Shown: positions 1-11,397 of the stretch, piece after piece
Position numbering within the stretch: position 1 is the stretch's first letter
Layout: each line of letters starts with the position of its first letter
Source: Helianthus annuus
Taxonomy: Eukaryota; Streptophyta; Magnoliopsida; Asterales; Asteraceae
Assembly (NCBI RefSeq): GCF_002127325.2
Contig: NC_035433.2
Coordinates: 87,413,350 to 87,477,349, forward strand
Direction of reading: 5' to 3'
Length of the DNA stretch: 64,000 bases
Notes under the pieces: model-generated
What the model was told of the DNA's origin: nothing
The model's input: only the letters and a program-made list of their open reading frames with translations
The model's database searches: none
Program-made: the position numbers and the translations under genes

Positions 1-41
1 TGCAATCAACTGAAAAAGGTGAATGCTCTAAGCAAAAACCT

Positions 42-1010
42 GTGAAGAAGATTGTAAAACAGAATCAAAACTTTAAAAATGAAAGAAAAAACTCATCAGT
101 ACGATCATCCAATCAAAAGAAAAAATTACAAAAAATAGAAAATGATAATTCAAAATTTGTTGTGTGCAGGACGAACTACATTGCTAAAGCGTCAAAACCA
201 GCACATTTGAGGAAGGAATATCACCAAGCCAGACAATGCTATGATCTGAGCGTTTGGTGTGAAAATGGTAACTGGTATGATAACAGGGTGTGCTACAGCT
301 GTGGATATCAGGGGCATATTGCTGTTAACTGCCAATACTGGAGTTATGAGACCAGGAGGTGCTACAATTGCAATATCAAAGGTCACATTGCCAGAGATTG
401 CCCAAGGAGATCGCATGAAAGATTGAGGGCCAATTCTCAGAAAATGGCAAAGAAGAAACCAGTTGTTGTCAAGCCCAGAGAATTGAAAGCTTCGGGCCAA
501 AATGTCAAAGAACAGAAGGTCAAAGAATCTAAAGTTCAAGAAACAAAAGTGAAGCTGTCTCAAGGGCAGAAAGACCGACTGAGAAAGAAGAGGAAGAAAG
601 CGAGAGAATATCTCGAAAAGATTTTGTCCTCGGGTTCACCCGACAGATCGAAGAAGAGTGCTGATGAATCAACTTCCTCAACTGCAAAGTCAAGCAAGTC
701 GAATTCATCAGATGCAAATCTGAGGACAAAAGAGGAGAAAAAGAAGAAAGTGAAGTTTTCACTTCCTGGCGATGAATCTGTTTCTTCGGAAACAAAGGAG
801 CCACATGTCGGCGATGAATCTGACTTATTAAAGTCAGACAAGCCACATACAGGCAATGATTCTGGTTCGTCAAAACCAGAAGAGCCAATTGTTGAGGTAA
901 AAAAGGAGAATTCAGGTTTAGCAATGGATGATGCAAATTTTCCACCATTGTTGAACAAGAATTCGAAATCATCCAAGGACCGTCAGGCTTGGGTGAATCT
1001 GTTTAAATGA
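42..1010 (+). CDS. Gag-like nucleocapsid protein with two CCHC zinc knuckles (RE1)
   Basis: This 322-residue open frame may be the C-terminal part of a longer gag, because the frame runs close to the window edge and the first Met is not clearly a true start. Two CCHC knuckles are visible: CYSCGYQGHIAVNC at about residues 84-97 and CYNCNIKGHIARDC at about 107-120. Both fit the C-x2-C-x4-H-x4-C spacing of retroelement nucleocapsids that bind genomic RNA. The rest is very basic (KKKRK runs near 185) and then Ser/Lys/Glu-rich and probably disordered. It ends with a DANFPPLL block near residue 298. The stop is followed by non-coding sequence and not by protease, so this copy makes Gag at most. Family placement is by motif only. 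Confidence 0.75.
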   Translation: MKKIVKQNQNFKNERKNSSVRSSNQKKKLQKIENDNSKFVVCRTNYIAKASKPAHLRKEYHQARQCYDLSVWCENGNWYDNRVCYSCGYQGHIAVNCQYWSYETRRCYNCNIKGHIARDCPRRSHERLRANSQKMAKKKPVVVKPRELKASGQNVKEQKVKESKVQETKVKLSQGQKDRLRKKRKKAREYLEKILSSGSPDRSKKSADESTSSTAKSSKSNSSDANLRTKEEKKKKVKFSLPGDESVSSETKEPHVGDESDLLKSDKPHTGNDSGSSKPEEPIVEVKKENSGLAMDDANFPPLLNKNSKSSKDRQAWVNLFK

Positions 1011-2966
1011 AAAACCTGACTTGCCGGAGCTCCCAGGTTTGTAAGCGTGGAGCATGAATCGGCATCTTTTTAAATCTGTGTTTGAAGATTTTGCAGGAAT
1101 TGCCGGAGATCCCAAGATGGTATCGTGGATCATGAATCGGCATCTTTCTTGAATTTTATTCGGTAACGTCAATCATGCAAACGGTAAAGAGGTTTGGTTG
1201 TGTTTGTGAATGTTTTACAAGTGATACAGAGGATTCTGGACTGCATATGGTAAATCAAGGACATTAACTTGTACTTGGATTTTCCTACTTTTGTGTAGAA
1301 AACAAGATGATGAAGTAACCCCGTACCTAAACTGTTTGGTAAACAAACTAAGTTTTCCGGAAAAGCCATTTTGATTAAAACAAACTTAAGTGTTTTGAAA
1401 TCACAATGGGAAATAGTTTGTTGTGAGGGGGAGTTCTGATTGTTTATGCCAGGTGGATAGAGAATTGAAGTGATTCTCATCAGGTTGTCAAGTTTGTACA
1501 GTTTGTTTCAAATTTTCCCAGAAAATCAAAATTGAAACATATTTTGATTTTAGGGGGAGAAAAATTTTAAAAAAATTAGAAAATTTGAAAATGTCAAAAA
1601 CATTGAAAAAGTCAAAAATGAGTTTTGTTGTGAAAAAGAGGAAATGATAGTAAATCAGTGGACTATCACAGCATGCTAAAGAAATGTAATGTAAAATGTG
1701 ATAAACGGTCTCACTGATGATGTGACGATAGGTTTTTGTACATTTAGTAAATTTATTCGGGATATAAACCTAAAATTTCAAACTTGTGAAATTCGTGGGG
1801 AACACTACTTGGATATATAGGTAACCCCTGAAATCTCGTTTGAAAGGTCTCGTATTCTGATATACTAGGTGTTTATACTCTATGATGTCTGGGGTATTAT
1901 TCCGGGACTTCTGCTGAACGGTAGTTCTGACCTAGTCCTTGGCTAATACTTTCCACAAAATGCTTGAAATATAGCATAAAGCCCTCAGTTGATTAGACAA
2001 TAAAATTGATAATCATCTGTTGTAGCTGAAAAGATCCTCTAAAGGGGACACACTGCTAAGTCGAAGCTGATATCTCTCTGCTGAACGGAAGTTCTGACCT
2101 GAGATCCCTCAGTTCTCGCATCTTTCCCCTAATTTATGTACAGACATCATTGTAGTGTTCATACCTGTAAGACTGAATATTGGGATTCTGGATACGGGAG
2201 TATATTCAAGAGGTGGGACACATGAATTGAACTAAGTTCATAAAATACCTAAATAGTATCCTGAATAGATTGAAAATTGTATGAAAATTTAAGAGGACAA
2301 TTATATCGTCAATCTACGTGAATCGTTTAGAACTTAAAACGATTAAAAGCTTAACGGTGCTTGTGTTATGTCTCAAAAACTGATATGATCCTCTTGCACA
2401 AACTCACAAAAATATGTTTGTTTTGCATTTAAATTTCTGTCTTTGCATTTATGTTTCATATTTTCAAAAATCCAAAAAGATTTTCGACAACTGATGGTGA
2501 AGAGCTGATTTTCAAAATCTCAAAGGCTAAACTTGATGAACATACAGGTTGGTTAAATCGTTTGAAATGTTTAAAATGATTCAGTAGGTTGAATCAGTAA
2601 TTGAAATGTTTCAAATTTGTGAAGCAGTGGTTTATTGAAAACGGTATCACATGATTAAGTTGATTCATTAAATTGAATCACAATTATTCTGTTTTGTGAT
2701 AGAGTGGTTGAGTTTTGCAGGTTTCTGATCCTGTTGCTACAGATGGCCAGGAGATATATCAGAACCAGAGATGATGAACTGAACAGAGAGAAGCCAGGAG
2801 ATAATTTCGATGGTGGTAACAAAATCCCAGACAACTATCCTAGCAGAGTGATAGGGGGAGTCTGATGAAGGTTATAGCCAAAGAAAGTTAAATCCAGGCA
2901 GAATTCTTGAAGAAGACCGAACTATATCCGAGAATGTCTTGTTGAAGACTCTCACTGAAGATTCCG
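1011..2966 (+). other. Non-coding 3' internal region of RE1
   Basis: No coding frame is supported over about 2 kb. A direct repeat is visible: a block with 'gagcatgaatcggcatcttt' near 1050-1072 recurs as 'gatcatgaatcggcatcttt' near 1127-1147, each preceded by a 'tgccggag.tccca' phrase. Purine tracts of the form agggggag occur near 1430, 1550 and 2852 and resemble polypurine-tract second-strand primers. This is where pol would be expected in a full element. Confidence 0.5.
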
Positions 2967-3147
2967 TCAACATTCAAGGGGGAGTCTGTTGGTGCAGTTG
3001 TCTGTCAACTACATCTTCGTTCGAGTCTTAAAATGATAGAATGATAAAGAGAGAGAAAGCCCTGAGACTGATCTAGATTAAAGATGTGAAGATATAACTT
3101 TGAAGTCAAGGTGTGTTAGCGACTCCATCAACATCTGAGGGGGAGTC
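2967..3147 (+). repeat. Duplicated polypurine tract plus LTR-start segment
   Basis: The phrase 'caa.atc/attc.gggggagtctgttggtgca' occurs twice, at about 2965-2998 and about 3127-3158. The second copy is the functional-looking polypurine tract directly before the LTR at 3148. The first reads 11 bases into an LTR-like start and then diverges. It may be a leftover of an earlier LTR boundary or a second polypurine tract. Confidence 0.5.
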
Positions 3148-3568
3148 TGTTGGTGCACTACATCTGTTGATTACGTCTAGATGTCTAGGATCAGGTCTTA
3201 CATTGTATTGTATATATTAGGGCGTGTTTTACGAGAAAACATGAGAGTTTAGGCGTATTATAGACCTGGACCGCTTATTCGGACATGACGAATAAGTGGA
3301 CCAGACCTGGACCGCTTTTACGGACGTGACGTATAAGTGGACCAGAAATCCTATAAATACCCTTGGAGAGGTCCCCAAATGTAACAGAGTTAGAAACTAA
3401 TACCGAGGTGCTGCCGGTATTTCCTCTTACTGTAAAAGCTGTAATATCAATATACGAGAGGATTAAAGTGTGAAACAAGCTGTGTATACTTCCGTTTCTT
3501 TGTTTCCGCCGCTGAAACGGATTAGAGCTCTTCCAAACGACTCGTTTAGGTCGGAATCCGATCCTACA
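3148..3568 (+). repeat. LTR of RE1 (421 bp)
   Basis: It starts TGTTGGTGCAC after the purine tract gaggggGAGTC and ends GATCCTACA, giving the usual TG...CA borders. A TATA box (TATAAATA) lies at 3352-3359. Just upstream is a tandem pair of 41-bp units (3262-3343). The sequence after 3568 is RE2 pol, so this is the downstream LTR. Confidence 0.75.
3262..3343 (+). promoter_or_regulatory. Tandem palindromic units ahead of the TATA box in the RE1 LTR
   Basis: There are two 41-bp units beginning 'agacctggaccgct', at 3262 and 3303. The first contains the inverted pair CTTATTCG ... CGAATAAG. The second carries a diverged form around 'acggacgtgacgtataag'. The position directly upstream of TATAAATA (3352-3359) suggests a U3 enhancer. 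That role is inferred. Confidence 0.5.
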
Positions 3569-3723
3569 AAAAGCCTGTCGAAATCATGGACCGACAGACC
3601 AAGCAACTCAGACGCTCTCGCATTCCTATTGTAAAAGTACGATGGGAAGGCAAACGAGGCGCGGAGTTCACTTGGGAACTCGAAAGTGACATGAAGGCCA
3701 AGTACCCGCAGTTATTCAGATAG
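3569..3723 (+). pseudogene. C-terminal tail of Ty3/gypsy integrase (RE2 pol fragment)
   Basis: About 50 codons are readable up to the stop at 3721-3723. They end in the chromovirus-type signature KVRWEGKRGAEFTWELE and KYPQLF. The same tail is seen in RE3 (to 9131) and RE6 (to 39885), where it follows the integrase core. It is thought to help target integration. The rest of RE2 pol lies to the left of the RE1 insertion and outside the window. A purine tract (ggaagggagac, about 3800-3810) and the LTR follow. Confidence 0.75.
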
Positions 3724-4345
3724 ATCTGAAGCATCAAATTGGTAAAATCACACGGCGATGTACGGTTCTCGGCCTAATTTCGGGACGAAATTCCCTAAAG
3801 GAAGGGAGACTGTAACACCCCGTGTTTTCCCAAAAGTCAAAGTCAAGAGTTGACTGTTATTGGAATTAAAGATCAATAAAGATTAATTTCATTTTAGTTT
3901 CATTTTGATTTTCATATTATTTGGAGTAAGTGTTGTATAATCAAACTAATCGGCCGATAATCGAACTGTGAATCAACGACCGACTGTGAATGATAGGAAG
4001 TAACAATGCAATAAAGCCAGTCAATCAATAATCAAGCTAATCAAATCAATCATCGAACTCAAGTGTGGATAATTTTAATGCTTTTATACGTGTGTGTGTG
4101 CCTTACGTGTTACTTGTGCATGTTACTTTTATGTTAAAAGGTGTGGTGAATCAATCAAATCAATCAAGACTCAAAGGTGAATCAAACTCAATGGAAATCG
4201 AACCCGAAATGGTTGTAAGGATGCTCGTATGTTAGATATAGTAGTCGGACTAAAAGTAAGTTGATTAGGAATTCTATCATTCTCAAATCATCGTTCATCG
4301 AAGTCGAAATATCAAAAATCGTCGCGAAATACTCAAAACAGGACA

Positions 4346-4436
4346 AGCCGATCGAACAGGGCAACCTGATCGAACAGGCTAGCCGATCGAACAGGCTGTT
4401 CGATCGAGCAGCCCACTCGATCAGGGATGCTGTTCG
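4346..4436 (+). promoter_or_regulatory. GATCGA word cluster ahead of the TATA box (RE2 LTR)
   Basis: At least five copies of the word 'gatcga' or 'gatcgaacagg' lie in about 90 bp, in both orientations (ccgatcgaacagg and ctgttcgatcg). They end about 30 bp before TATAAATA at 4467. The word is its own near-complement, so the cluster can fold or bind a dimeric factor. The function is not known. Confidence 0.5.
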
Positions 4437-5129
4437 ACCAGCTGCCCCTTTCCTCTTTTGGAAGCCTATAAATAGGGCTGTCCTTGTCAAGCTTTCCACT
4501 TTTGGAAAAGCTCTGACCGACCAGCCTTCTATTCTCACTAAATCTCAGATTTCTCTCGAACCGGTAAGTATCTCACTCCAATCCTTGTACGTTTTTGTTC
4601 ATTAATCGATTCTCCATCTTTCTATCTTTCAAAATCTGAATTCCAACCGTGAAATCACCAAGATTTAAGCATTCTTGGGTGATGTCATCATGGTGTTCTT
4701 CAAAGAACACTAAGTTTGGCATCAACCCAACATGAATAGCTTGAATCTAACCGATTTCCACATAAATAACCTAAAATCTTCTAAAGATCTTAACATTTCA
4801 CGGTGGAAAAGGATTGGAAGAAGGGTTTTCACCTATCTTTCAACTCTTTTACACTCAAAATGGTGGGAACGAGACTTGAACCGATTTATAAACCATTCTA
4901 AACAAACACATGGTTCAAGATTCGGGTTCTATCGAGAGATTTACCGATTCCGGGTTAAACGTTAGACTTAGGTCCTGAAACGCCCACTGACCGGACTTGG
5001 GTGATTCCAGCCGAGTCAGTGAGTCGAGTAAAGGCTGAGGTTCTATGGTTCAACTCGTAATCAAACTATCTCTAAAACATCACCAAGTAACGGGAAATAA
5101 CCAAGTGTTAGGAGATAGGCTAACCAGGT

Positions 5130-5660
5130 CAGATGCTGGTCGAACGGTTAGGCTATTCGATCGAACAGCCCAACCGAACGAACAATACCAGCCGATCGGC
5201 CGGGCTAACCGATCGACTAGCACCTGGGCCCACAAACTCATGAAGTGTAATATTGACAGAGTTCTATTCGATCGATCGAGCCACTCGATTGTAAACATTA
5301 CTCATCGAGTCATGAGATACTACACTTCAACGCTAGACCTCTTTGAAACATTTGAATGTCACCCGATCGAGCATGCCACCCGATCGAGTGACAATTTGCC
5401 AAGTGTGCAATGCTAACCGATCGGTTGGACCAACCGATCGAACGGACTGTTCGATCGGCCAACTTGAAAGGTAATACAAACCATCATACACAAACACATC
5501 CTTCACATCAAAGGAAGAAACAATCCACTTGAAAGAACCAGCCGATCGAGCCAGCCGGCCGATCGAACGGGACGTTCGAACGGACTTTAACCCAATCGAA
5601 CAGCCCACTCGATCGAACAGCCGTCCGATCGAATGGTCTGTCCGATCCAGTTTCCACTGT
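5130..5660 (+). repeat. Second cluster of GATCGA palindromic words (RE2 LTR)
   Basis: More than a dozen 'cgatcg', 'gatcgaac' or 'gttcgatcg' words are scattered over about 530 bp in both orientations, for example around 5155, 5200, 5270, 5370, 5417-5460 and 5540-5645. They lie downstream of the predicted TATA box, so they would be transcribed. Confidence 0.55.
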
Positions 5661-6591
5661 TCACTTTTCCGCATTACTCATTGTATTGTTATCGAACTAT
5701 TCAGGCTAACCTATTCTCAGTGCTCCTCTCAATCCACGATCAACCACTGTGAGTATACTCGATCCCTTTTTGCTTTCAGCACTTTTGGGTGTTACATACG
5801 TAATCTATCAAATTCACAAACGACACAACTATTTGAACGCTAACCTACTTGCATGTATTACTTGACTAAATGATTGCTGTTTATTATGTTTACACGTGGA
5901 GTGCTATCTGCCTGCTTTAGCAACGTAGTACTATAGTTTGGACTCAGCACCCGTTCACACGGGGGTTGCTAAGGACAATTACTTGCATGGATTACAGTGG
6001 TAATCATGTATTGTGAACTGTCTCGGACAGTCAACTCGAAGTCGTTGGTATCGATGGTCCCATGTTGATAATTTACATGCATCGTTTGCCCTTGTGTACG
6101 TGCTTGGTTATGCGTAAACTTTTCGAACTTTATATGCTATATCAAACTTGTGTACTCACCTTTACATTATATGTATTGACTTTTATTTTAACGTATGTGA
6201 CAGGTGTTTAAGCTACTAGCGTGCTAGGGAAGCGAGGCAATAATAAGCTTCTAGGAGCCTGTGACCTTAGGACAGTGTCCACATACCTGCTCCAGGGCCA
6301 TAATTATCTGTAGATCTTGTACTGGCACCTGTAGTCAGTAAGATCTACAGTTAGCCGTCTAGAAGTCTTAAAACAATATTTAAATTCGGTCTATAATAAT
6401 TAAGAACTTGAGTTGTTGGAACAGTTCCCATATTGTTTAGTTGATTTCTATGATAACTTGTTACTATTTGGGACACGGTATGGGACGTGTTATATAACTG
6501 AATTGTATGATAGTTGTTGTGGAAACTTCTGAACAATCTGTTTCGCTCAGTGCCGCGCCCCGATGATTCCGCCATCGGTTGGGGTGTGACA

Positions 6592-9131
6592 ACCGTGAAT
6601 TGAACAAAGTCACGATTAAGAATCGGTATCCATTACCGAGAATCGATGATTTGTTTGATCAACTTCAAGGAGCTCGATTTTTCTCGAAAATCGATTTAAG
6701 ATCAGGATATCATCAACTAAAGGTACAGGAAGAGGACATTCCTAAAACCGCATTCAGAACAAGGTATGGTCATTATGAATTTACTGTCATGCCATTTGGT
6801 TTAACCAATGCCCCAGCCGCATTTATGGACATGATGAACCGAATATGTAAGCCATATTTGGATAAATTCATAATTGTTTTCATAGATGATATTCTAATTT
6901 ACTCTAAAAGTAAAGAGGAGCATGCAAAGCACTTGCACTTACTTTTAAGTTTAGTGAGAAAGGAAAAGCTTTATGCTAAATTTTCAAAATGTGAGTTTTG
7001 GTTAGAACAAGTACAATTTCTCGGACATTTAGTTAACCATGAAGGAATTCATGTAGATCCAACAAAAATCGAGGCAATTACCAAATGGAAAACCTTAGAG
7101 TCACCAACTGAAGTTAGAAGTTTCTTAGGATTGGCCGGTTATTATAGAAGATTTATCCGAGATTTTTCTAGAATAGCCATTCCTTTAACTAAGTTAACCT
7201 GTAAATCTGTTAAGTTTGAATGGGGACCAAAACAAGAAGAAGCCTTTAGAATCCTTAAGCAAAGATTAACCCATACACCCATACTAGCGTTACCAGAAGG
7301 AACTGAAGACTTTGTAGTCTTTTGTGACGCTTCTAAGTTAGCTAATGGATGCGTATTAATGCAACGTCAAAAGGTTATAGCTTATGCATCTAGACAGCTT
7401 AAGAGCCATGAAGAAAATTATTCAACCCATGATTTGGAATTAGGAGCCATAATTTTTGCCCTTAAGATTTGGAGACATTATCTTTATGGTAGTAAGTTTA
7501 CCATATTCACAGATCATAAGAGTTTAAGATATGTCTTCGGGCAAAAAGAGTTGAATATGAGACAGAGACGATGGATGGAGTTACTTAGTAATTATGATTG
7601 TGATATCCAGTATCATGCAGGAAAAGCCAATGTAGTGGCTGATGCTTTAAGTCGAAAATATCACGAAAAGCCAAAAAGGGTACGTTCTCTTAAATTAAAT
7701 CTACAAGTTTTAAACAATCAGATTAGAAAAGCACAAGAATCAGTAATCAAGGAGGATACTGAAAAATTTAAGGGAATGATTAAGGAATTAGAACAAGGAA
7801 CAGATGGAATTTGGAGGTTCCATAAAAAGAGAATGTGGATACCTAAATTAGGAAATTTACGTCACCGTATATTAGAAGAAGCTCATAAGTCTAAATATAC
7901 GATGCATCCAGGAAGTGATAAAATGTACCAGGATTTAAGGAAAAATTTCTGGTGGATAGGAATGAAAAAGGATGTAGCAGCTTATGTTTCTAAATGTTTA
8001 ACTTGCTCATAAGTTAAAGCTGAACATCAGAAACCCCCAGGTTTGTTACAACAATTAGAAATACCAGTTTGGAAATGGGAATTGATAACAATGGATTTTG
8101 TTACCAAATTGCCTAAAACAAGGAAAGGTAATGATACAATCTGGGTGATTGTAGATAGGTTAACCAAGTCAGCTCATTTCTTACCAATGAAAGAAACCTT
8201 TAGTATGGAACAATTAGCCAAATTGTATGTAAATAAAATCGTTTCTTTACATGGCATTCCTTTATCAATTGTTTCTGATAGGGATAGCCGTTTTACCTCT
8301 CATTTTTGGTCAAGTTTCCAAAAAGCAATGGGAACCAGGTTAAATCTAAGCACAACTTATCATCCTCAAACAGACGGGCAAAGCGAAAGAACAATTCAGA
8401 CAATGGAGGACATGCTTAGAGCTTGTGTAATTGATTTTGGAGGTAATTGGGACGAACACTTACCTTTAATAGAATTTTCTTATAATAACAGTTATCACAC
8501 AAGTATCAATGCTGCACCATTCGAAGCACTTTATGGACGAAAGTGCAGAACCCCAGTCTGTTGGGCAGAAATTGGGGAAAAACAATTATCTGGACCCGAG
8601 ATAGTACAGGGAACAACTGATAAAATCATTCAAGTCAAGGAACGACTAAAAATAGCACATGATCGACAAAAGAGCGTTGCCGATAACAGACGCAAACCAT
8701 TAGAATTTCAAGTAGAAGATAAAGTATTATTAAAAGTCTCTCCTTGGAAAGGAGTGGTAAGATTCATCAAGAGAGGAAAGCTTAGTCCCAGGTATATTGG
8801 ACCTTTCAAAATTCTTAAAAGAGTAGGACCTGTAGCCTATCAGCTACAACTGCCAGAGGAAATGGCAGGAATACATAATGTATTTCATGTATCTAATCTC
8901 AAAAAGTGCCTAACTGATGAATCACTCGTAGTACCTCTCAAAGATATAGAGGTTAATGAACAACTCAAATTTGTAGAGAAGCCTCTACAAATTGAAGATA
9001 GAAAAATTAAGAATCTCAAGCATAAGAGATTAGTTCTGGTCAAAGTAAAGTGGGACTCCAAAAGAGGACCTGAATACACATGGGAACTTGAATCAGAAAT
9101 GCAAAAGAAATATCCACACTTGTTCCAGTAG
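6592..9131 (+). pseudogene. Ty3/gypsy pol: RT, RNase H and integrase (RE3), 5' truncated by RE2 and with one internal stop
   Basis: The frame begins inside reverse transcriptase at the RELNKV block, immediately after the RE2 LTR. The RT core has VIVFIDDIL (catalytic DD near 6882-6890) and the connection/RNase H region starts near FCDAS (7321). The integrase has an HHCC-type zinc region ending KCLTC (about 7880-8009), the core residues D (MDFV, about 8095), D (SDRD, about 8275) and E (GQSERT, about 8380), and a chromovirus-like tail to 9131. One in-frame stop at 8010-8012 (taa where CAA is expected) divides the frame; 8043 onward stays in the same frame. Gag, protease and the first part of RT are missing because they lie left of the RE2 insertion. 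Confidence 0.9.
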
Positions 9132-9167
9132 ATCTCGAGGACGAGCTCTAAAATAAGGTGGGGAGGA

Positions 9168-10606
9168 TATAACAACCCTCGGTAAAACCGACACCCTCAT
9201 AATATTTCTGACACCCTAATATATCTTTAAATATATCAATATGTCTTTATATGCACCCCGTATGTGAAAACCGAGCCCAAATTAGAATATAATATATAAA
9301 ATAAATTAAAAACAATAATTATTAAGCTGAGGTGGGCCGCGTAAGGCCTCACCTCAACCTAAGGCGGGCCGCATTAATAGGTAAATGGACTCCGCTGAAA
9401 TCTTAAGTTCATGCGGGCCGCGTACGTATTCGTTTAAGTTTATGCGGGCCGCGAGCGACCTGGAATGTGGCACAGCCCGGTGATGACACGTGTCAGCATC
9501 GTGTCGAACCTAGTAGATGACCGGACCAAGCTATACGTTGACCGCATGTTGACGCGGGCCGCGTAAGGTTTAGCCTTACTTCACGCGGGCCGCGAGGAAG
9601 TTCGAATTCAGCCCTATAAATAGCACGCATCGGGCCTTCAGTCCGTCGTTCAAAATCTTTCTTTCTTTCTTAATTTTCTGTAGTGGCGTTACTATACCCG
9701 GGCATTATACCCCCTAAAATAGCGAGGTTCTGCTACGATGTAAGTATTATAACCCCTGGAGACGTATTAGATACGCTGCCCGATTGATCTAGGGTTCCGT
9801 AACGGCTGTCGTGGTTCTGCCCGACGTAGTCGTTGGAATGCCGTCTCGGGGAGGGTATTACTAATGTTAAAATGGGTTATTATACTAACACACGTGCATT
9901 TGTGTAAATTATAGATATTCACCAGGAAACCCTAAAGAATAACCTAAAACAGCAATGTGAGTAATCCTCTTTTTGTTAACTGTTTTTACAAAACCTTAAA
10001 TACCTTTCCATGCGAATGACAGTTATTGAGTATTTGTAAGAATACAATTATCGTGGGTATGTTGGGGTTTTGTATACAAAATTGGTTACAACCTGGTTAA
10101 GGAGTAACATTTCCACAAGTCGGGTGTCGACAGTACCAACGGGTGATAATTGATATAACTTGGAAACAAATGTAATTGCGGGATCGCCCTCAATACTGTT
10201 CACTGTGAATTTTATTTAAACCTGATTAAACTGGGATTCACTCACCAGTATTTCCCACTGACAAAATGTTTTTAAAACGCGTTTCAGGTAACAAAATGTG
10301 AAAGCCAAATAGAAGCCAGCTGGACAGCACTGGAGGCTTGGAAAAGTGGCAATAAAGTTACCTAAAAATAAAACGGATGTTTTTGTTAAATAAATAGGAT
10401 TTATTCCTATGAAATGTGTGTATTGAAAACTTGGGTTTTACCCATATGTTTAATGTTATAAAACATGGTGGTTTACTCTGATTAAATATTTCCTAACTAC
10501 GGTCCTGATGAAAATTTCCACTGCCAAATTGGATAAATAAATGTGATACCACCGAAACTGGCTCACGGCCGCCCGTTCCCGGGAACTAGGGACCGGGGGT
10601 TGTGAC
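9168..10606 (+). repeat. 3' LTR of RE3 (about 1.44 kb)
   Basis: It starts TATAACAACCC, probably a decayed TGTAACAACCC, and ends GGGTTGTGACA at 10606. A TATA box (TATAAATA) lies at 9615-9622, preceded by copies of the word GCGGGCCGCG (9331-9598). No gene is supported inside. Confidence 0.75.
9331..9598 (+). promoter_or_regulatory. GCGGGCCGCG word array ahead of the TATA box (RE3 LTR)
   Basis: The word 'gcgggccgc' (or ggtgggccgc) occurs about six times in 270 bp. The flanks 'cgtaagg' and 'ccttac' form mirror partners, for example around 9341 and 9556. The GC-rich core contains the palindrome CGGGCCGC/GCGGCCCG. The array ends just before TATAAATA at 9615. Confidence 0.55.
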
Positions 10607-11397
10607 AGCCATGATAGGCTAAAAAGCGTTAAGAAAACAATTAATACGTGAAATGACCACACGGTGTAAACCGAAGCGAGTCATATAGATGAGATGGTAA
10701 TAAATATCATCTCGCCAACGTAATCGGTCACTTAGACCAAATGGGTCAAAAGGTGAAAAATATCACCCTTTGACAATAACGACTAATGATTATTGTCGAG
10801 CTATATTATTTCAGGTGTAAATGTCAAATGGGTATTAGCAACGCTATGAATTAGCGGTTATAAAAGCAAGGTATTAAAAACGGGTCAATAGATTGATCTG
10901 CGCCAGGTATGTGAAATAGGGTAACACTCATTTAGAACATGTGGTTCAAGAGTGTTAAAAGAGGTCAAAATGGACATTTGGTTACTTGATAAGTAAACCA
11001 AATGTTTTAAGTAATGAACATAGCGTTTGGAAAGCTTAATGACTTTTCAAACAAAATCATAGGTTAAAAGAGGGATTATGGGTCAAATATACTTTCAAAA
11101 GTCCTTCATTGTTAATAAAAGACTAAAATGGACCAAAACGCCCTTGGAGGCTAAATTGAACAAACAACCTTTAAAAGTTGTTAGGAAATGATTATTACGA
11201 TTAAATAAATACATAGGACAAGTATAGAAGTTGAAAGATGTATTACGTTAGTCAAACGGCTCTATTTGAGGCCTTGCCGTAAAATAATGAGTTGAGGGGT
11301 AAAACTCGGTTTGCATAGATTACCTTAGTAAACCCACCATAAATATAGTTGTGGTGGAAGATCATTTGACAAATATTGCGAAATTAAGAAGCTAGAA
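10607..11397 (+). repeat. RE4 LTR, left piece
   Basis: This 790-bp non-coding stretch is similar to the reverse complement of the RE5 LTR. For example, the segment around 11095-11175 (accaaaacgcccttgg.ggctaaattgaacaaacaacc) matches 12330-12380 read backwards. It is the part of the RE4 LTR between the RE3 and RE5 insertions. The last five bases, tagaa (11393-11397), are the target site of RE5. Confidence 0.7.

Larger units (their letters stand above)
1..3568 (+). mobile_element. RE1: copia-like LTR retrotransposon, gag only, 5' end outside window
   Basis: The internal region carries a gag-like gene (42-1010), about 2.1 kb of non-coding sequence and one LTR at 3148-3568. No protease, integrase or reverse transcriptase is readable in any frame, so the element looks non-autonomous. 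Its LTR ends exactly where the integrase tail of RE2 resumes at 3569, so RE1 was inserted into RE2 pol. The lineage is uncertain. The gag style with two zinc knuckles and several G-rich purine tracts suggests the SIRE/Maximus group of Ty1/copia. The 5' LTR and the left target duplication lie outside the window. Confidence 0.7.
3569..6591 (+). mobile_element. RE2: Ty3/gypsy (chromovirus-like) 3' end with LTR
   Basis: This is the 3' part of a gypsy element: pol tail, polypurine tract and one long LTR. It is cut on the left by RE1. On the right it abuts RE3 reverse transcriptase in mid-gene, so RE2 was inserted into RE3. The 5-bp target duplication should be accgt (6592-6596 on the right); its left partner is outside the window. 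Confidence 0.75.
3811..6591 (+). repeat. 3' LTR of RE2 (about 2.78 kb)
   Basis: Borders are TGTAACACCCC at 3811 and GGGGTGTGACA ending at 6591, near-perfect inverted ends. A TATA box (TATAAATA) lies at 4467-4474. Clusters of GATCGA-containing words occur upstream (4346-4436) and again within the transcribed part (5130-5660). Open frames inside (for example 4261-4605 and 5045-5416) simply follow these repeats and are not considered genes. Confidence 0.8.
6592..10606 (+). mobile_element. RE3: Ty3/gypsy chromovirus-like element, 3' part
   Basis: It consists of pol (6592-9131), a purine tract (aaggtggggagga, about 9155-9167) and one LTR (9168-10606). RE2 interrupts it on the left. On the right it lies directly against RE4 LTR sequence, which makes RE4 the host. 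The left half and the left target duplication are outside the window. Confidence 0.8.

Noticed and set aside
4188..5843. Several frames of 70-120 aa with Arg/Ser/Asp repeats
   Set aside because: They arise from the GATCGA word clusters in the RE2 LTR.
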